10,503 bases of DNA from an uncultured Bdellovibrionales bacterium. GTDB taxonomy: Bacteria; Bdellovibrionota; Bdellovibrionia; Bdellovibrionales; JAMPXM01. Every line of letters begins with the position of its first letter. Positions within the stretch are counted from its first letter, which is position 1. Position numbers and translations under genes: made by a program. Location: assembly GCA_937927435.1 (NCBI GenBank), contig CALBDW010000036.1:1-10503 (forward strand), read 5' to 3'. Under the pieces are notes generated by a model. It had not been told where the DNA came from and made no database searches. It saw only the letters and a program-made list of their open reading frames with translations. This document shows positions 1-6,947 of the stretch, one piece after another.

Positions 1-365
1 ATTGGCTGCCGGTCGATCCCAGCCAACTTAAGACCTACGAATTCACGCGTTTCGACGTTTTTCTCGCGCACATGGATAAAAAGGAACCGGTTTACCTCGG
101 CTCCTACCAAGCAGCGGCATCTGTTTCCTACAAGCTGCGCAGACAGTATTATAAATTGGGCGGAATGAATCGGCGCGACTTCTACGATTTCCTTCCGTCA
201 TCTTACCCCGATCCGCATAAGACATTTTGGATCGGCTGCGAGAACGGACAGGAACCGCCCGAATGGCTAAAGGAGAATACGGATCTCGAATTGAGTGAAG
301 TCCGTTTAAACGACGAGTTTCGAATGATCGAGGTCAGGCCTCGTGCGCAAACTACTGATCGTTAG
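1..365 (+). CDS. C-terminal part of a probable GT39-type membrane glycosyltransferase (5' truncated)
   Basis: The frame is open from the window edge (first full codon at base 3) to TAG at 363-365, giving about 120 residues without a start, so the gene begins upstream. The visible part is soluble and has no membrane segment. It carries the stretch PVYLGSYQAAASVSYKL, then an N-R-R-D-F-Y-D-F segment. This resembles the periplasmic C-terminal tail of dolichyl-phosphate-mannose/ArnT-like transferases (family GT39), which often read SYQxAAxLxFY followed by R(x)xQYDFW. Such enzymes are polytopic inner-membrane proteins that move sugars from polyprenyl-phosphate donors onto lipids or proteins; the membrane half would lie outside the window. 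The next gene starts inside this one (23-nt overlap), so the two are probably co-transcribed. The family call rests on a short tail and is moderate; the frame itself is secure. Confidence 0.6.
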   Translation, partial: WLPVDPSQLKTYEFTRFDVFLAHMDKKEPVYLGSYQAAASVSYKLRRQYYKLGGMNRRDFYDFLPSSYPDPHKTFWIGCENGQEPPEWLKENTDLELSEVRLNDEFRMIEVRPRAQTTDR

Positions 366-1548
366 CACAATCTTTTTCATGATTTTCGCTTACGGCCTGA
401 TCTTGAGTCAGACTCAGGTCAGCGTCTTTCCTGACGAATTGGAGCCGGCGAACGCGGCTGGCTTCTATGACTATCGCGGCGTCACGAACGTACATTCCAA
501 TCGCGGAATGGGTAGCGGTGGTATCCAAGATATCGCGCGCGCCGCCCAGGATGCGGGCCTCGATTATCTTATCGTGACCGATTTGAACGTCTTTTCTGGA
601 CCGCCGATTTCCGAAGGATATCACCGTCAACTCTTGCTTCTCTCAGGCAATGTCTACAGCTATCTCGAATCGCGATTAATCCACTACGACCGCCTGCAAC
701 GCCATTCCATCGAATCGATCGGACAAGCACAAGTACTCCTCGCCGATCTTCTGTCACAAACCGGCGCGGATGCCGAGCCTGATCTGCTTGTGTTGGCGCA
801 TCCGTCAAGACCCGGTTATACGTGGACCGGCGCTTATCCCTCAGGACTCGACGGGATTGAGGTCATTAACTTGAAATCCGTTTGGCAGAGAGCCTGGAGC
901 GAATCAAAGCTCTCGTTCATTTGGAGTGCCCTTGTTTATCCGTTCAACCCGAAACTCGCTTTGTTGCGCCTATATGAGGAGCCGCAAGCGGAGCTAAACC
1001 TTTGGGATCAACTTTCGGTTTCACGCCCGACGATCGGCATCGCGGGAGCGGAAGCGACTGCGCGCGCCGGCCCCTTGGGATCGAACTACGTCCGGTTCCC
1101 CCCCTATGAACTTTCGTTTTCGCTCGTCTCGAACCATGTTCTTTTGCGTTCGGAACTGACCGGGGACGTGGCCAGCGACCGACGGAAAATTCTCGGCGCA
1201 CTCGCCGGCGGCCAGTTCTACATGTGCCTGGATGTCTTGGGCAACCCGAAGGGTTTCGCCGCTTACATCAAAGACGGCGAGAAGATTCATCCGATGGGGA
1301 GCCGCGTGAAGTTTTCCACCGGAATGAAGCTGGTTGTTCACATTCCGCGCAAACCGAACGTTCCGTTCGAAACGAAATTTCTCAAAGACGGCCAAGAACT
1401 CATGGCCTCCAATTCACTGGAAACCGAGTACGACATTCATGGGAAAGGCGTTTACCGCGTCATCGTCCGCGTTTTCCCAACGCTCACGCTGGTCGACGGC
1501 CAGCGGTGGATCACTTGGATCTACACGAATCCGTTTTACGTCGAATAG
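343..1548 (+). CDS. Membrane-anchored PHP-domain-like protein with degenerate metal site
   Basis: This 401-residue protein starts at GTG 343, preceded by a weak AGGTCAGG ribosome site, and overlaps the upstream gene by 23 nt. Residues 3-22 form an uncleaved anchor or signal segment. The body follows the order of PHP (polymerase and histidinol phosphatase) proteins of the CehA/McbA kind: GVTNVHSNRG at 46-55, DYLIVTDLN at 74-82, LAHPSRP at 151-157, GIEVIN at 171-176 and GIAGAEATA at 232-240. In active PHP enzymes these places usually read HxH, TDH, HP, GxE and DAH. Here they show N49-x-H51, D80-L81 and E237-A-T239, so several metal ligands are missing. A C-terminal beta-rich domain follows from about residue 300. 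It may be a non-catalytic PHP-fold protein of the periplasmic face. The co-gene suggests a role with envelope glycans, but that is inference. Confidence 0.7.
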   Translation: MRKLLIVSTIFFMIFAYGLILSQTQVSVFPDELEPANAAGFYDYRGVTNVHSNRGMGSGGIQDIARAAQDAGLDYLIVTDLNVFSGPPISEGYHRQLLLLSGNVYSYLESRLIHYDRLQRHSIESIGQAQVLLADLLSQTGADAEPDLLVLAHPSRPGYTWTGAYPSGLDGIEVINLKSVWQRAWSESKLSFIWSALVYPFNPKLALLRLYEEPQAELNLWDQLSVSRPTIGIAGAEATARAGPLGSNYVRFPPYELSFSLVSNHVLLRSELTGDVASDRRKILGALAGGQFYMCLDVLGNPKGFAAYIKDGEKIHPMGSRVKFSTGMKLVVHIPRKPNVPFETKFLKDGQELMASNSLETEYDIHGKGVYRVIVRVFPTLTLVDGQRWITWIYTNPFYVE

Positions 1549-1875
1549 TCACAACACCCGGACTCTGCACCCAGGTATTGCCACGATCTGACAAGCCAGC
1601 CTTTCACTCTTCTTAAAATTCTTTTCTCTCGCCGTTTCGAGTTCGATCTCGTTAGGAGGGTCGACGTCGTCGCCGCCTTCGATGAATTCAATTCGGCAAG
1701 TGCCACACGTCCCCATCCCCCCACAGGAGTTCGGAATCTCTATTCCGGAAGTAAGGGCCGCCTCCAGGATGGACTTGCCGCTCGAGAATTTCGCTTCACA
1801 CGAAAGCCCGTCGCGAGTTTCTATCCACATGAAGTGAGTACCGCGATACCGTAAAGCCTTGAGGAGTTTCAACAT
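1549..1875 (-). CDS. [2Fe-2S] plant-type ferredoxin
   Basis: The gene encodes a 108-residue electron carrier of the adrenodoxin/plant ferredoxin fold. The cluster ligands are visible: C51-x5-C57-x2-C60 (in SCGGMGTCGTC) and C95 in ERLACQ, the usual spacing for one [2Fe-2S] centre. The segment GKSILEAALTSGIEIPNSCG is typical of the family. The ATG at 1875 is preceded on the minus strand by AGGGGG four bases upstream, which supports this start; an internal ATG at codon 16 would also keep the whole fold. No reductase or oxygenase partner is nearby, so the redox partner is unknown. Its TGA abuts the stop codon of the convergent PHP-like gene with no base between them. The family call is secure; the pathway is not known. 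Confidence 0.9.
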   Translation of the reverse strand: MLKLLKALRYRGTHFMWIETRDGLSCEAKFSSGKSILEAALTSGIEIPNSCGGMGTCGTCRIEFIEGGDDVDPPNEIELETAREKNFKKSERLACQIVAIPGCRVRVL

Positions 1876-1891
1876 TTAGCCCCCTGCCTAT

Positions 1892-1920
1892 ATCTTAATC
1901 AATTCGCTCTTCACCGCCAA
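1892..1920 (-). promoter_or_regulatory. Candidate sigma70-type promoter for the ferredoxin gene
   Basis: On the minus strand a -35-like TTGGCG (1915-1920) and a -10-like TAAGAT (1892-1897) are 17 nt apart, each matching the consensus at four of six bases. Transcription would begin close to the AGGGGG ribosome site before ATG 1875. This rests on pattern only. Confidence 0.3.
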
Positions 1921-1937
1921 TGTCGCACCTTGTCTTT

Positions 1938-1966
1938 TTGACTTCGAATCCCCGACCGGGTACAGA
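1938..1966 (+). promoter_or_regulatory. Weak candidate promoter for the DnaQ-like exonuclease gene
   Basis: TTGACT (1938-1943, five of six to the -35 consensus) lies 17 nt before TACAGA (1961-1966, only three of six to the -10 consensus). If used, transcription would begin near 1973, downstream of the ATG at 1966, which favours the internal ATG at 1993 as the translation start. Confidence 0.25.
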
Positions 1967-1992
1967 TGAAAGGGCAGTTTTCCAGGGAAGAC

Positions 1993-2613
1993 ATGAGATT
2001 CATTGCGTTCGACTTAGAGACAACAGGAACTCTACCGGGTGTGGACCAGATCGTGGAGATCGGCGCCGTTACTTTCAATGAAGAAGGCGTACCCGAAACG
2101 ATCTTCGCGACTCTTATCAATCCGGGCATCCCAATGCCTGAGGCCGCCTCGCGAGTGAACGGCATCACCGACGACATGTTGGTCGGGAAACCCTCGATCA
2201 CCGACGTGTTGGACGCGTTCGCCGAGTACTGCGGTGACACTCCTCTCGTTGCTCACAACGCCGCGTTTGACGCTCAGTTCTTGATCGCGGATATCAAAAA
2301 GTACGAAACAAGCGCGCCCGGTGGAGTGATCCTGGACACTCTCCCAATTGCGAAAAAAGTCTATCCCGGTCTCGCAAACTACAAACTGGGAACGCTCGTA
2401 CAGCACCTGGGCATCCAGTCGACGAATTTCCACAGAGCCGAAGAGGACGCAGCTTACTGCGGCCAGGTCTTTTACAAAATGCTTGAACGGCTGTCTCCGA
2501 ACGGCGTTCGGCCGACGCTGGCCACCTTGGTCTCACTGACTGGAAAGCCCGAAATGCGTTTCCCGCAAATCGAGAAGCGGCCGCGCCAACTGGGACTGCT
2601 GGATCTCGTCTAA
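1993..2613 (+). CDS. DnaQ-like 3'-5' exonuclease (DEDDh family)
   Basis: The 206-residue protein is a single exonuclease domain of the DNA polymerase III epsilon family, which removes nucleotides from 3' ends with two metal ions. All five DEDDh residues are visible: D7 and E9 in FDLETTG, D93 in AHNAAFDAQFL, and H147 and D152 in HRAEEDA. The motif order and spacing are normal. The C-terminus carries QLGLL (199-203), close to the beta-clamp-binding consensus QL(S/D)LF. I chose ATG 1993 because AGGGAAG lies just upstream and the catalytic fold begins right after it; ATG 1966 in the same frame would add nine residues and has no clear ribosome site. There is no polymerase gene beside it, so a repair or proofreading role is inferred. 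The stop is 2 nt from that of nadE. Confidence 0.9.
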   Translation: MRFIAFDLETTGTLPGVDQIVEIGAVTFNEEGVPETIFATLINPGIPMPEAASRVNGITDDMLVGKPSITDVLDAFAEYCGDTPLVAHNAAFDAQFLIADIKKYETSAPGGVILDTLPIAKKVYPGLANYKLGTLVQHLGIQSTNFHRAEEDAAYCGQVFYKMLERLSPNGVRPTLATLVSLTGKPEMRFPQIEKRPRQLGLLDLV

Positions 2614-2615
2614 AC

Positions 2616-4235
2616 TTACAATCGCGCACGGTGGGCGATCGGCATCCGTCTTCCGCGTCCGAATGCATGCCGAGAAATCTTAAGAATCGGTGGTGCCTGC
2701 CAACGCTTGAACTCCGACTTTGCCAGATTGGTGACCAACCATTTGTCGACAGAAGTCCGCGCGGGCTTTTGTCTTTCAACGATATTCCGCACGCTTTTAT
2801 CCAGTTCATCGTACGGCGGAAGCGTATCTTGATCTTTTTGGTTCGGTCTCAATTCAGCGGATGGCGGACGCGTGAGAATGATTTCTGGGATTACCTTTCG
2901 TTCGGCATTGTAGTTTTCAGCGAGTTGGTAAACCTGGTTCTTGAGCAAATCTGCGATCGGAGCAAGGCCGCCGCACATGTCCCCATAAAGCGTGGTGTAG
3001 CCTGCGGCGTATTCGCTTTTGTTTCCGGTCGTCAATAAAAGCGCGTTCTCTTTATTGGAAATAGCCATCAGAAGAAGGCCGCGCAGCCTTGCCTGAAGGT
3101 TTTCGTTTACTAAACCGAACTCGAATGGACCTAAGCCCTCATGCAACGTGCCGAGCACCGCCTCGTAAGCCGGCGTAATTGGCAAGTTCACGACACGGAT
3201 ACCGAGATTCGCCGCCAACTCCTCAGCCGAAGCTTTGCTTTCCGGAGCGTTGAAAGGTCCTGGGAGCGTCACGCCGGTCACATTTTCCTTGCCCAAAGCT
3301 TCGACGGCCAGACAAGCCACCACGGCGGAGTCGATACCGCCGCTCAAACCGAGAAGGGCTTTCGACATCCCAATTTTTCTGACGAAGTCGCGGATGCCGA
3401 GAACAAGCGCTTGCCGGATCTTTTCAATCTCGCTCAGCCTGGACATCGAACGGTCTCGCTTGGCGCTTTCAAGATCGAACACGCGCAGATCCTCGTTGAA
3501 ATAAATGCTCTGCACGAGCTTACGGCCTGAGCGGTCGACGGCGAAGCTGCCTCCGTCAAACACGATCTCGTCTTGGCCACCGACCATATTTGCGTAAACC
3601 ACAGGCGCGCGAAAGAAACGCGCCGTGCGCGACACGACAGCTAGGCGGTCGCGTTCCTTCTCGAGCGTGAACGGCGACGCACTCATATTGACGACGACGT
3701 CGACTCTCTTCTTCTTAAAATTCAACAAAGGATTTTCGAGATAGTTCGTGGGATGCCCCGGGAGTTCCCAGCCCCAGATATCTTCGCAAATCGTGACAAG
3801 AATCTTTTTCCCTTTGAAAGTGACGAAATTGCTTTTGAGGAATCCCTTTTCCAGGTGGCGGGCTTCATCGAAAACGTCATAGGTTGGCAGAAGCTCCTTA
3901 TGGAAAAAACGTGCTTTCTTTCCTTTTTCGATCAAAGCCGCGGAGTTGTGATAAGGCTTACCCTTTTTCGATGCGCATTTCGTTACAAGTCCGACCAAGG
4001 CGGCGATCCCAGAAGGCATTTCCCGTTGCAGACGGGCGAATTCTTTCAGCTGCTCGTCCACGACACTCGAACGTTCCAGTAGGTCGTTCGGCAGATAGCC
4101 CATGAGGCTGAGCTCAGGAAACACAACCAAATCGCATTGTTCGGCTTTCGCGCGACCGACGAAGTCGAGAATCTTCCGGCGATTTCCATTGAAATCGCCG
4201 AGTGTGGCATTGATTTGAGCAATCCCGATACGCAT
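2616..4235 (-). CDS. nadE: Glutamine-dependent NAD+ synthetase
   Basis: The 539-residue cytosolic enzyme makes NAD+ from deamido-NAD+, ATP and glutamine, the last step of NAD biosynthesis. The N-terminal nitrilase-type amidase domain (about 1-255) shows the catalytic triad E41 (FPELSLMGY), K113 (HKELLPTYDVFDE) and C150 (TICEDIWG), which release ammonia from glutamine. The C-terminal synthetase domain (about 270-539) has the ATP-pyrophosphatase loop SGGIDS at 298-303, TTGNKSE, a GDMCGGLAPI segment and the family tail FKRWQAPPILKIS followed by FGRGRRMPIAHR. Length and both domains are complete. It follows the DUF2203 gene with a 20-nt gap, so the two are probably an operon; a short hairpin sits in that gap. 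Function is highly secure. Confidence 0.97.
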   Translation of the reverse strand: MRIGIAQINATLGDFNGNRRKILDFVGRAKAEQCDLVVFPELSLMGYLPNDLLERSSVVDEQLKEFARLQREMPSGIAALVGLVTKCASKKGKPYHNSAALIEKGKKARFFHKELLPTYDVFDEARHLEKGFLKSNFVTFKGKKILVTICEDIWGWELPGHPTNYLENPLLNFKKKRVDVVVNMSASPFTLEKERDRLAVVSRTARFFRAPVVYANMVGGQDEIVFDGGSFAVDRSGRKLVQSIYFNEDLRVFDLESAKRDRSMSRLSEIEKIRQALVLGIRDFVRKIGMSKALLGLSGGIDSAVVACLAVEALGKENVTGVTLPGPFNAPESKASAEELAANLGIRVVNLPITPAYEAVLGTLHEGLGPFEFGLVNENLQARLRGLLLMAISNKENALLLTTGNKSEYAAGYTTLYGDMCGGLAPIADLLKNQVYQLAENYNAERKVIPEIILTRPPSAELRPNQKDQDTLPPYDELDKSVRNIVERQKPARTSVDKWLVTNLAKSEFKRWQAPPILKISRHAFGRGRRMPIAHRARL

Positions 4236-4241
4236 TGAAAA

Positions 4242-4254
4242 TCCCCGACGGGGA
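4242..4254 (-). promoter_or_regulatory. Short GC hairpin in the DUF2203-nadE gap
   Basis: TCCCC-GAC-GGGGA is a perfect 5-bp inverted repeat with a 3-nt loop. On the minus strand it is followed by TTTTCA and the nadE ATG, and the GGGG arm is also the only ribosome-site-like sequence. It could mask the ribosome site or attenuate transcription; the stem is short, so this is tentative. Confidence 0.35.
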
Positions 4255-4255
4255 A

Positions 4256-4699
4256 TTAATCCAACGACGGCAAAATCTCGGATGTCGACGAAACGGTCTT
4301 CAGCAAGCGCTCGCTATTTGCTAACGCGTGAGGCCATTGCGAAACATGGACGCGTTTGCTGAAACCGTCCGTGTACCGATGCCAGAATTCAATATCAGGC
4401 TCGGGATATTTCCAACAAAAATAACCGTCTCCGGTATCGAAGTCGACAAGCCATAAACCCTTCGGGAATGCCCCCAGCTTCTGTACTTTGGCTTGCCAAT
4501 CCTGGATCAGCTGGTTGACCTCGTTTTCCAAGGCGCCGATCAACGAATCATCCGCGGTGCCCGTTAAAGCGTCGATTCGCTCGATGAGAGCTTCAACCTT
4601 CTGATTGTGGCTCCGCGTGATCTTGAAAATAACCGGCAAGACATTCCGCGCTTCTTCCAATGTAAAGGTGCGACACCTATTGATCTCAATGATGGTCAT
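4256..4699 (-). CDS. DUF2203-family protein
   Basis: This is a 147-residue soluble protein of unknown biochemical function. It shows the family hallmarks: an N-terminal FTLEEARNVLP segment (12-22), a long helical middle likely to form a coiled coil (about 23-78), then GLWLVDF, FCWKYPE and IEFWHRYTDGFSKR (81-116), which match the DUF2203 core of GLVDF, LCW and EYWH. The C-terminal 30 residues look unstructured. I chose ATG 4699 because a G-rich GAGGGGGGAG tract sits directly before it; the frame extends to a TTG at 4738 with no ribosome site. Two G runs (seven and six G on the minus strand) lie in the leader. It is the first gene of a likely two-gene operon with nadE. The family call is fairly sure; no function is assigned. 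Confidence 0.8.
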   Translation of the reverse strand: MTIIEINRCRTFTLEEARNVLPVIFKITRSHNQKVEALIERIDALTGTADDSLIGALENEVNQLIQDWQAKVQKLGAFPKGLWLVDFDTGDGYFCWKYPEPDIEFWHRYTDGFSKRVHVSQWPHALANSERLLKTVSSTSEILPSLD

Positions 4700-4869
4700 C
4701 TCCCCCCTCAAGCCCCCCCTGGAGATTTCTTCGTACAATCAAAGATGCGCGGCGAACATGTCACAGCGAAGTCACATTGAGAAACAAAAAAGCTCAGCTT
4801 GCGGAGAGCTGAAACGATTATACCGACGTCAATTCGGAAGTTCGGAAAAAATGAGAGTGTCTGGGGGCG
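4700..4869. other. 170-bp intergenic region between the DUF2203 gene and the 287-residue pilin-like gene
   Basis: It holds C6 (4702-4707) and C7 (4713-4719) runs just before the DUF2203 start, a probable minus-strand terminator at 4786-4811, and an imperfect TTCGGAAR tandem at 4833-4848. The DUF2203-nadE promoter should lie here on the minus strand, but I could not find a convincing -35/-10 pair. Confidence 0.6.
4786..4811 (-). terminator. Probable Rho-independent terminator of the 287-residue pilin-like gene
   Basis: Read on the minus strand, CAGCTC...GAGCT is followed by a run of six T. AGCTC (4791-4795) can pair with GAGCT (4806-4810), or CAGCT (4795-4799) with AGCTG (4807-4811); both give 5-bp stems. 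It lies about 60 nt after the stop at 4870. The stem is short but the T run is clear. Confidence 0.55.
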
Positions 4870-5733
4870 TCATTCGCCTTTTTCGCGGCTCTTCGCGATC
4901 TGTAGGAGTTGACCGCCGAAAAAGACGACCATCGCGATGATAATACAGGCCATGAGGAGAATACGTAAGAGTCGACCGATCGAGAATGACGGCGCTTCCT
5001 CCTCGGAACTGACCGTTCTTTGAATTTCGTTCTTCTCGACGGCCTTTCCCGTTCGAAGAACGGACCCGTCTTTTTCAACCGTCCCAACCTTTGCGGCGGA
5101 CGGTCGTGCATTCTTTTCACGCTCTTCGTCGGCATCTATATAGTAAATCATGGACACCGAGCCTCTGCGGCTGCTGTCCTGGCTTACGCGTCCCACGCGC
5201 ACCGATTGCGGCACGAACGGTTGCGTATCACCCGTCGGACCGTTGTACGCTCCTTCATTCACGCTCGTCGGACGTTCCCTATCACCAAGTCTGGCAAACG
5301 AAACCCGACTTCCACGTCCGGCCGCCAACGTTTCCCCGCCTCGACCGCCCCCGGAACTCGCAGACGAACTACTGTTTTCATTCGAGCTCTTGTTCGTGTC
5401 ACTCCGGTCCGAGCCGTTTCCATCTCCGCCAGACGAGCCGTCCGCAGATCGCGAGCCGTCTTCGAGATTAAAATTCGCCCATTCTTCCGCGCATTGGGCG
5501 GAGATTCCAGGAAGCTCACCGGTTTCTAACAAACATGAAAGATATCCATCGAAGAAGCCCGATGCCCAGTTCCTGAACGCCGTATTGAATTGATATACAA
5601 TGCCCAGAATCACCATCACGACAATGGCGAGCAGCAGAATGTACTCCAGGATTCCCTGACCTGATTCGGACCCTAGGCGCAACCGCCGGAATATTCTACC
5701 TAAAATTCGAAATTTTCGCCGTGAAGCCGCCAT
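4870..5733 (-). CDS. Large prepilin-like protein with Ser/Gly-rich linker and C-terminal membrane segment
   Basis: The 287-residue protein begins with a very basic leader (1-25), then G25 before QGILEY, an exact G/xxxxEY prepilin cleavage pattern with Glu at +5, and a hydrophobic helix at about 31-48. A small region with two cysteines (C67, C81) follows, then a Ser/Gly/Asp/Asn-rich low-complexity stretch at about 92-133, a charged middle domain, and a second membrane helix at about 256-273 with a charged tail. It is far longer than Flp pilins and may be a minor pilin or an assembly component anchored at both ends. I chose ATG 5733; the frame runs on to TTG 5775 without a ribosome site. A terminator follows. 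It is divergent from the TPR gene and lies about 2 kb from flp. No named family is recognised. Confidence 0.75.
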   Translation of the reverse strand: MAASRRKFRILGRIFRRLRLGSESGQGILEYILLLAIVVMVILGIVYQFNTAFRNWASGFFDGYLSCLLETGELPGISAQCAEEWANFNLEDGSRSADGSSGGDGNGSDRSDTNKSSNENSSSSASSGGGRGGETLAAGRGSRVSFARLGDRERPTSVNEGAYNGPTGDTQPFVPQSVRVGRVSQDSSRRGSVSMIYYIDADEEREKNARPSAAKVGTVEKDGSVLRTGKAVEKNEIQRTVSSEEEAPSFSIGRLLRILLMACIIIAMVVFFGGQLLQIAKSREKGE

Positions 5734-5822
5734 TTTCGTTAAGCCTTTGGGGCCGTCGTTCCGATATAGAATCAAAATTGAACACGATGGCTTGATTATC
5801 CAACGGCAATTTGGACGGAAGA
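5734..5822. promoter_or_regulatory. Divergent control region of the 287-residue pilin-like gene and the TPR gene
   Basis: These 89 bp must hold both promoters. On the plus strand TCCGATAT (5760-5767) matches the FliA -10 octamer GCCGATAA at six of eight bases, with TAAG at 5740-5743 sixteen nt upstream; TAGAAT (5767-5772) is a sigma70-like -10 without a good -35. I see no clear minus-strand promoter. Confidence 0.4.
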
Positions 5823-6947
5823 ATGAAGGGACTAACCGATATTCTCAAGATTTTCTGCTGCGTTTTCACGGCGATAGTCTTGACCCCATCAATCGGCCCA
5901 GCCGTCAGTCTGGAAGACGAAATCCTGGAAGAGTTGGATAGAGAGGTTTCGGATCTCAATAAAAAACCGCCTCAAATTGAGAAACCGAAGGCTGCCAAAC
6001 CGAAAACGCGAAAACCGAACACCGACATGGACGACAAAACAGGTTCCATGATGAATCTCGCCCAGTCGCAATTCGACCGCGGAAACTATGACGAAACCAT
6101 CAAGATTCTGAAGCCAGCGATCGACACCCTTCCGCGTGCAGGCCTTTTGCTGCTCGCGAAAGCTTATGAGGCGAAAAAAGACTATCTCAACGAAATTAAA
6201 ACTCTCGAACTCTGCATTGCCAAAAACCCGAAAGACTACGTCGTCAGAACCGCTTATGGACACGCGCTGTTGCGCCAGCAAGGTCGAGTCGATGACGCTC
6301 TCAAGGCGTTCCAAGAAGCGAGAACACTTAATCCGCTCTACCGCCCGGCCTATGAAGCGCTCGCCGAAGAACTCGAGAAGAAAGGTGAACGTTTTGAGGC
6401 GCGGAACGTGCTTGAAGACATGCGCAAGCGCTTCGGCGCAGACGCGAAAATTCTCAGCTCTCTTTGCCGCTTATGGGCCCTCGACCAATACAATGAAGCG
6501 ACGAAAGTCACATGCGAACAAGCGATCGAACGCGCCCCGGACGTACCGGAAAACCACATGTACCTCGGCTTGGCGCTCATGAATCTCGAAAAAACGAAAG
6601 AGGCCCAACGCGTCCTCAGCAGCGCCTCGAAGAGGTTTCCGGCATCCGAGCCTGTCCAGTGGGCCTTGGGAGAACTGGCCATATCGAAGAACGATATGGT
6701 GACGGCCTACAACTATTTCAAACGCGCCGCCGCCGCCGATCCGAAATCGGTTCGTGCTTGGATCGGGTACGGCAAAGCTGCGTTCGAGCTGCAGAAGAAC
6801 GAAGAAGCCCTACAGGCGTTCATCAAAGCTTGCAAACTCAACCGTCACGAGGTGAGGGAGTTTCGCAGCGCCATCGGCCAGCTGCGGGTTCGCAGAGACA
6901 CCGCGTGGCAGGCCAAGTTCGAGATGGGCATCAATAGTTGCATGTAA
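5823..6947 (+). CDS. Exported TPR-repeat protein
   Basis: The 374-residue protein has an N-terminal hydrophobic segment (about 7-28) that looks like a signal peptide with possible cleavage after AVS (27-29), a Lys/Pro-rich linker (47-68), and then helical TPR units from about 77 to 345. The repeats show the usual pattern, for example YDETIKILKPAI, VDDALKAFQEARTLNP, KEAQRVLSSASKRFP and NEEALQAFIKACKLN. TPR scaffolds bind other proteins, and Tad pilus loci often carry one (TadD), so a pilus role is plausible. The gene is not in the tad operon, however, and it lacks a clear lipobox. I chose ATG 5823, with GGACGGAAG just upstream; the frame extends four codons to TTG 5811. Its stop directly abuts that of the convergent BMC-like gene. 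Confidence 0.85.
   Translation: MKGLTDILKIFCCVFTAIVLTPSIGPAVSLEDEILEELDREVSDLNKKPPQIEKPKAAKPKTRKPNTDMDDKTGSMMNLAQSQFDRGNYDETIKILKPAIDTLPRAGLLLLAKAYEAKKDYLNEIKTLELCIAKNPKDYVVRTAYGHALLRQQGRVDDALKAFQEARTLNPLYRPAYEALAEELEKKGERFEARNVLEDMRKRFGADAKILSSLCRLWALDQYNEATKVTCEQAIERAPDVPENHMYLGLALMNLEKTKEAQRVLSSASKRFPASEPVQWALGELAISKNDMVTAYNYFKRAAAADPKSVRAWIGYGKAAFELQKNEEALQAFIKACKLNRHEVREFRSAIGQLRVRRDTAWQAKFEMGINSCM

Noticed and set aside
1939..1965. A TTCGAATCCCCGACCGGGTACA-like stretch resembling the 3' end of a tRNA
   Set aside because: The bases flanking TTCGAAT do not pair as a T-stem, there is no CCA-compatible acceptor stem, and no other tRNA arms are found upstream.
4833..4848. TTCGGAAG TTCGGAAA tandem repeat
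   Set aside because: Only two imperfect 8-base units in an intergenic area, with no partner sites elsewhere that I could find.
5020..5529. A 169-codon open frame on the plus strand
   Set aside because: It lies opposite the low-complexity Ser/Gly region of the 287-residue pilin-like gene and is Arg-rich, as expected for the complement of such codons.
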